Part shown: positions 60,066 through 64,000 of the stretch, in pieces | How the letters are laid out: each line of letters begins with the position of its first letter | How positions within the stretch are numbered: the stretch's first letter is position 1 | NCBI RefSeq assembly: GCF_002192455.1 | Contig: NZ_CP021744.1 | Span: 6,720,501-6,784,500 of the forward strand | Length of the DNA: 64,000 nt | Origin: Streptomyces albireticuli | Lineage (GTDB): Bacteria; Actinomycetota; Actinomycetes; Streptomycetales; Streptomycetaceae | Direction of reading: 5' to 3' | Translations under genes and position numbers: made by a program | The notes under the pieces: generated by a model | What the model was told of the DNA's origin: nothing | The model's database searches: none | What the model saw: only the letters and a program-made list of their open reading frames with translations

Positions 60066-60244
60066 TGCATGCTTCTGTTGATTTTTTCGGCCCCCGAGTA
60101 GAAATAATTTTCCCCTCGGACCCTGCTTGACCGGCAGGTTGGCCGGGAGTAGAAAGCGAGGTGTTTCGCGGCGGCCGCCACGCCGGTCGGCAGCCGCTGT
60201 TCCGCTTTTCCGCCCGACCGGTGAATTGCGCGAGGGGGAAATCC

Positions 60245-61216
60245 ATGGGAATCCGTGTGGTCGTCGATATCTTCTCCGGCCGCCCCAATCCGTCGTGGGA
60301 GATCCACGACGCCGACGAGGTGCGCGAGCTGCTGGAGCTCGTCGCGCGCAACCGGGCCGCCGTCGCCGAGGTGGCCAGCGGCTACACCGGGCTGGGCTTC
60401 CGGGGCGTCCAGGTGGAGCTCACCGACGACCTGGACACCGCGGGGCTGCCGCCGAGGTTCGAGCTCGCCGGCGGCGGTGGCCGGGACCCCTACGCGGGCG
60501 CGGAGATCGCCGAACGGCTGGTGCGCACCATGCCGACCGCCGCGGGGCCCTCGGAGCCGGGGGACACCGGGGACGCCGGTGGAGCGGCCGGCTACCCGGA
60601 GGAGTTCCTGGAGTCCGTCTGCGAGGAGATCCGGCGCACCGCGCGGCAGGGCGCGGGCGGCGCGACCACCGTCGAGCCGCACGACGAGGACGACGGGAAC
60701 GGCCCGGTCGAGGCCGAGGGCCAGATAGCCTCGCTGGGCGACGGGGCGGCGCTCGCCTGTGCCTACGACGTGACCCCGTTCAACCCGGCCTTCTGGAACA
60801 GCCCCGACACCCAGCCGCACAACAACTGCTACAACTTCGCGGTCAACCGGCGGACGAACACCTTCGCCCAGCCCGGCCGCGCCCACGGCTACACCATCCC
60901 CGGCACCGTGCGCTGCAACGAGGTGGCCACCGGCGCCCTGCGCGACGGCCTGCGGGTCTGGGGCAACTGCCAGCCGCCCGGCTCCCTGCGCTACGTCCTC
61001 GCGCTGGTCACCGGCACCTTCCCGGGCGGCTTCCGCGACTACCACTGGTACCGCCTGCACCCCGGTGGCATCTGGGCCCACAAGCCGGGCGGCACCCCGG
61101 CCCGTAACACCGACAACTCCGGCCGCGTCATCACCGACCCGTACACCTGTGACCGCAGGCCGTACAGCGAGTGGTGCGGGCTCTTCCAGACGCACAACTC
61201 CGTCGTGATCCGCTGA
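60245..61216 (+). CDS. Papain/NlpC-like Cys-His protein of unknown function
   Basis: 323 residues from the ATG at 60245 with GAGGGGGAAATCC upstream. The N-terminal 110 residues (VVVDIFSGRPNPSWEI) are a separate domain, followed by an acidic linker. The C-terminal domain has PHNNCYNFAVNRRTNTFAQPG (Cys195) and DYHWYRLHPGGIWAHKPGG (His267), then NSGRVITDPY. The Cys-helix and His-strand order suits a papain-like peptidase or amidase. Several other Cys could form disulfides, yet no signal peptide is visible. It is divergent from the metzincin gene, and the two may act together. Confidence 0.7.
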   Translation: MGIRVVVDIFSGRPNPSWEIHDADEVRELLELVARNRAAVAEVASGYTGLGFRGVQVELTDDLDTAGLPPRFELAGGGGRDPYAGAEIAERLVRTMPTAAGPSEPGDTGDAGGAAGYPEEFLESVCEEIRRTARQGAGGATTVEPHDEDDGNGPVEAEGQIASLGDGAALACAYDVTPFNPAFWNSPDTQPHNNCYNFAVNRRTNTFAQPGRAHGYTIPGTVRCNEVATGALRDGLRVWGNCQPPGSLRYVLALVTGTFPGGFRDYHWYRLHPGGIWAHKPGGTPARNTDNSGRVITDPYTCDRRPYSEWCGLFQTHNSVVIR

Positions 61217-61258
61217 TCCGGGGAGTGGGCCGGCTCATCCGAAGGATGTAGTGGGACG

Positions 61259-61293
61259 CGGCGCGCCGGGCGGGAATCTCGCCCGGCGCGCCG
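61259..61293 (+). terminator. Hairpin terminator, 14-bp stem followed by ATTTAT
   Basis: CGGCGCGCCGGGCG (61259-61272) pairs with 61280-61293, 43 bases after the upstream stop; a short T-rich run follows. Confidence 0.75.
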
Positions 61294-61329
61294 ATTTATC
61301 CCTCGCCGGACAGATCTACCGTTTTGGGT

Positions 61330-62082
61330 ATGACGACACCGAACGGCCGTGAGGGCCGGGGAGGTCGTATCCACCCCGGTCACCGGCACAGCCCCGCTCG
61401 CGGGGGCCGGACCGGCCACGCGGACGGACCACCGGTCTGGAGGGCGCTGGCCGTCCCCCTCGGCGTCAACGTGGTCCTCCCGCTCGCCGTGTTCTACGGC
61501 CTGCGGGCCCAGGGGGTCGGCCAGCTGCCGGCCCTCACCCTCAGCGGCGCGGTCCCCGCCGGGCGGGTGCTCTGGACGCTCGCCCGGCGGCGCGAGGCCG
61601 ACGGCTTCGACCTCTTCGTGATCGGCATGCTCACGGTCCGCGTGGTCACCTCGCTGCTCAGCGGAACCCCACGGGTGCTCCTGGTCAAGGACGCGAGCCT
61701 GTCGGTGGCCGCCGGGATCTGGATCCTGGGCTCGCTCCTCGCCGCCCGGCCCTTCGCCTTCCAGCTCGCGCAGTACTGGTCCACCCCGGCCGCGGCCGAG
61801 GGCCGCGAGGCCGCCTGGCACACCTCCCCGGCGCTGCGCCGCGGGCTCACGGCCCTGACGGCGCTGTGGGGCGGTGCCCAGGTGCTCGACTGCGCGATCG
61901 GCGTGCTCGTGGCCCTGACCTGCCCGGTGGAGGCCGTTCCCGTACTCAACCGCGGCAAGGGGCTCGCCCTGCTCGGCCTGGTCGTCGTCGTCACCCTGCT
62001 CTACAGCCGCTTCCGCGCCCGCCGGTACGGCGTGCCCCTGTTCGGCACGCGGCCGCCCGCGCCAGCTGCCGCCCCACGATGA
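61330..62082 (+). CDS. VC0807-type multi-helix membrane protein
   Basis: 250 residues from the ATG at 61330; TACCGT at 61317-61322 would make the mRNA leaderless. About 40 basic and polar residues precede five to six helices (LAVPLGVNVVLPLAVFYGL, LTLSGAVPAGRVLWTLA, DLFVIGMLTVRVVTSLLSG, ALLGLVVVVTLLY). LLVKDASLSVAAGIWILGSL fits the VC0807 family, which has no known function. It is 18 bases upstream of the Rieske oxygenase gene and likely cotranscribed. Confidence 0.75.
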   Translation: MTTPNGREGRGGRIHPGHRHSPARGGRTGHADGPPVWRALAVPLGVNVVLPLAVFYGLRAQGVGQLPALTLSGAVPAGRVLWTLARRREADGFDLFVIGMLTVRVVTSLLSGTPRVLLVKDASLSVAAGIWILGSLLAARPFAFQLAQYWSTPAAAEGREAAWHTSPALRRGLTALTALWGGAQVLDCAIGVLVALTCPVEAVPVLNRGKGLALLGLVVVVTLLYSRFRARRYGVPLFGTRPPAPAAAPR

Positions 62083-62100
62083 GAGAGCGAGGCCCCCACC

Positions 62101-63255
62101 ATGACGGACCATCACCCCGGCACCCCGCTGCCCGCACTGCTGGCGGAGCTGCGACGGCTCGCCGCGCTGCCCCTCGAACGCGGCGAGACCCTGCCGCCCG
62201 AGGCGTACACCTCACCCGAGTGGTACGGCCGCGAGGTCGAGCGGATCTTCCGGCGGGAGTGGCTGTGCGTGGCCCGGGCCGACGAGATCCCGGAGCCCGG
62301 CGACTACCTCCGGCTGGACGTGCTCGGCGCGCCCCTGGTGATCACCCGGGACGAGGACGGCGAGCCGCACGCCCTCTCCCGGGTGTGCCGCCACCGGTTC
62401 ATGGACCTCCTGCCGCCCGAGAACACCCCCGGGAAGGGCAGCCTGAAGCGGCTCGTCTGCCCGTACCACACCTGGACGTACCGGCTGAACGGGCAGTACG
62501 CGGGACAGCTGGCCGGAGCGCCGCTGATGCACGGCGTCGAGTTCGCGCGCGCTTCCTGCCGGCTGCCGGCGTACCGCCTCGCCGTCTGGAACGGTTTCGT
62601 CCTGCTCAGCCTCGATCCCGAGGCGCCCCCTCCAGGCGCCGGGCTCACCGGCCTGGACGCGGTCCTGGCCGGCTACGGCCTCGCGGACTGGGAGAGCGTC
62701 GTCAGCCGCGTCTGGGAGGACGTACCGGCCAACTGGAAGGTGGCGGTGGAGAACGGCTCCGAGAACTACCACCACATGGGCACCCACGCGGCCACGCTGG
62801 AGCCCGTCCTGCCGGGGAAGGACACGCGGGTCGACGAGTGCGACGGCCGCTGGTTCACGATGTTCACGCCCTTCGCCGCCGCGCCCGGGCAGGCCGCCCC
62901 GGCGGAGGGCGAGGAGGAGCCGGGGATGCTGATCGCCGGTGTCTTCCCGCAGTTCGTCCTCGCGGTCCTGCGCGACAGCGCGGTCTGGATCAGCTGGCTG
63001 CCGACCGGGCCGACGAGCCATGACGCCCGGCTGACCGCGCTGGTGCCGCCCGGCGCCGCACGGGCGCCGGGCTTCGCCGACTCCCTGGAGGAGGTCGGCC
63101 GGCAGCTCACGCTGATCCAGGAGGAGGACCTGGTCGCGATCCGTGGCGTCCAGCGCGGGCTGAACTCGCGTCCGGCGCCGTCGAACGGGCGCTTCTCCCA
63201 CCTGGAACGTCCGTTGTGGCAGTTCCAGCGGTACCTGGCGGAGCGGATGCTGTGA
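62101..63255 (+). CDS. Rieske non-heme iron ring-hydroxylating oxygenase, alpha subunit type
   Basis: 384 residues. The Rieske domain has CRHRFMDLLP and CPYHTWTYRLNG (C-x-H ... C-x2-H). The catalytic domain has ENGSENYHHMGTHAATLEP, with the Asn/Glu bridge and the iron His pair. The reductase and any beta subunit are not adjacent, so it must borrow electrons from elsewhere. Relatives hydroxylate aromatic rings or demethylate small molecules. The following gene is convergent, so no operon partner after it. Confidence 0.88.
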   Translation: MTDHHPGTPLPALLAELRRLAALPLERGETLPPEAYTSPEWYGREVERIFRREWLCVARADEIPEPGDYLRLDVLGAPLVITRDEDGEPHALSRVCRHRFMDLLPPENTPGKGSLKRLVCPYHTWTYRLNGQYAGQLAGAPLMHGVEFARASCRLPAYRLAVWNGFVLLSLDPEAPPPGAGLTGLDAVLAGYGLADWESVVSRVWEDVPANWKVAVENGSENYHHMGTHAATLEPVLPGKDTRVDECDGRWFTMFTPFAAAPGQAAPAEGEEEPGMLIAGVFPQFVLAVLRDSAVWISWLPTGPTSHDARLTALVPPGAARAPGFADSLEEVGRQLTLIQEEDLVAIRGVQRGLNSRPAPSNGRFSHLERPLWQFQRYLAERML

Positions 63256-63317
63256 CCGGGGCTCTGCCACGCGGCGGGAAGGGGGGAGGCCCCGCCCGCC
63301 CACGACCCCGCGCACCG

Positions 63318-64000
63318 CTACCCTCCCAGCCCGCCGTTCACCTCCACCACCTGCCCCGTCACGTACCCCGCCCGCGCCGACACCAGGAAGGCCACCACGT
63401 CCGCGACCTCCTCCGCCCGGCCCGCCCGCCCCAGCGGGATCTGCCCGAGGTGGCGCCGCGTCACCGCCTCCGGCAGCGCCGCCGTCATGTCGGTGCTGAT
63501 CAGGCCGGGGGCGACGACGTTCGCCCGCACCCCGTACCTGCCGCCCTCCTTCGCGAGGGAGCGGGTGAAGCCGATGATCCCGGCCTTCGACGCGGCGTAG
63601 TTGGCCTGCGCCGCGTTGCCGTGGAGCCCCGCGACGGACGACAGGGTGACGATCGCCCCCGCGCGCCGCCGCATCATCGGGAAAACGGCCGCGCGGCAGA
63701 CGTGGTACGTGCCGTGGAGGTTGGTGTCGATCACCTCGTGCCACTCCTGATCGGTCATCAGGGGCAGCGGCCGGTCCCGGGTGATGCCCGCCGAGGTGAC
63801 GACGGCCGACAGCGGCCCCAGCTCCCGCGCCGCCTCGGCGACGAAGCCGCGGGCCTGGCCGGCGTCCGCGACGTCGGCCCGCCGGGCGAGGACCCGGGCC
63901 CCGGCGGCCTCGGCCGCCTTGGCGGTGGCGTCGGCCGCGTCGGAGTGCGCGCGGTAGCAGAAGGCGACGTCGAACCCGTCCTCGGCCAGCCGCAGGACGA
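63318..64000 (-). CDS. FabG-like 3-oxoacyl-ACP reductase / SDR, partial (start outside the window)
   Basis: The C-terminal 227 residues are in the window; the open frame continues past 64000. The SDR core has VTSAGITRDRPL (NNAG-like loop), TLSSVAGLHGNAAQANYAASKAG with the catalytic Ser, Tyr and Lys, and NVVAPGLISTDMT. The C-terminus YVTGQVVEVNGGLGG is typical of FabG and of polyketide ketoreductases. Its own cluster lies to the right of the window. The NADPH-binding glycine motif is not included. Confidence 0.88.
   Translation of the reverse strand, partial: VLRLAEDGFDVAFCYRAHSDAADATAKAAEAAGARVLARRADVADAGQARGFVAEAARELGPLSAVVTSAGITRDRPLPLMTDQEWHEVIDTNLHGTYHVCRAAVFPMMRRRAGAIVTLSSVAGLHGNAAQANYAASKAGIIGFTRSLAKEGGRYGVRANVVAPGLISTDMTAALPEAVTRRHLGQIPLGRAGRAEEVADVVAFLVSARAGYVTGQVVEVNGGLGG

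Noticed and set aside
1..64000. tRNA, rRNA, CRISPR arrays, insertion sequences, integrases
   Set aside because: None recognised on either strand by eye.

Overview
The window is a very GC-rich stretch of actinobacterial chromosome, almost certainly from a Streptomyces: third codon positions are nearly all G or C, GTG starts and 4-base ATGA/GTGA gene overlaps are common, TTA codons are rare, and several genes are typical of the genus (a rodlin, DUF397, DUF5302, an NsdA/NsdB-type regulator, NnaR, streptogrisin-type protease, a ydaO riboswitch ahead of an NlpC/P60 hydrolase). No tRNA, rRNA, CRISPR array or insertion sequence was seen.

Layout. 1-2817: a coupled DUF35 / thiolase-fold / thiolase-fold trio whose thiolase catalytic residues are replaced. 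2897-10696: small regulators and envelope genes, including a 2OG-Fe(II) oxygenase behind a short leader peptide and possible attenuator, a rodlin with an unusual His/Gly tail, a TetR/DUF1453 divergent pair, and a large secreted amidase. 9587-14104: a TTA-containing phosphotransferase, an NsdA/NsdB-family regulator and a TTA-containing SpoIIE-type phosphatase. 14719-18738: HEAT-repeat protein, a secreted protein with a possible CheD/CNF-like deamidase pattern, DUF5302, and an SDR.

19528-29326 is the most interesting region: an eight-gene operon for what looks like a Pel / galactosaminogalactan-like exopolysaccharide. It encodes an Agd3-like deacetylase, a PelF-type GT4 glycosyltransferase, a polytopic membrane protein, a sugar-nucleotide module (4,6-dehydratase-like SDR, sugar-1-phosphate nucleotidyltransferase, 4-ketoreductase-like SDR), a spherulin-4/GH135-like protein and a GH114 endo-alpha-1,4-polygalactosaminidase lipoprotein. 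The same activity types build, deacetylate and cut alpha-1,4-galactosamine polymers in Aspergillus (Agd3, Gt4c, Sph3, Ega3) and in bacterial Pel systems. Two of its genes carry TTA codons, one at codon 4, which suggests bldA-dependent, developmentally timed production.

29446-44943: YchJ, a YncE-type beta-propeller, a NodB deacetylase, two universal stress proteins, a NarL-type kinase and response regulator separated by a FUSC transporter, an FAD protein, an MFS exporter, an MmyB-like regulator, a CaCA antiporter and a YbdK-type ligase. 45272-48602: c-di-AMP riboswitch plus NlpC/P60 hydrolase, a streptogrisin-type protease and a glycosidase-like protein with an altered nucleophile. 48630-57616: a nitrate assimilation locus, nasA - FAD reductase (frameshifted) - nirB - nirD/narK fusion, with every junction overlapping by 4 bases, divergent from nnaR, with a GlnR-box-like array in the shared promoter. 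57840-61216: a metzincin protease and a papain-like Cys/His protein, divergent and both without a visible signal peptide. 61330-64000: a VC0807-type membrane protein, a Rieske oxygenase and a FabG-like SDR that runs off the window.
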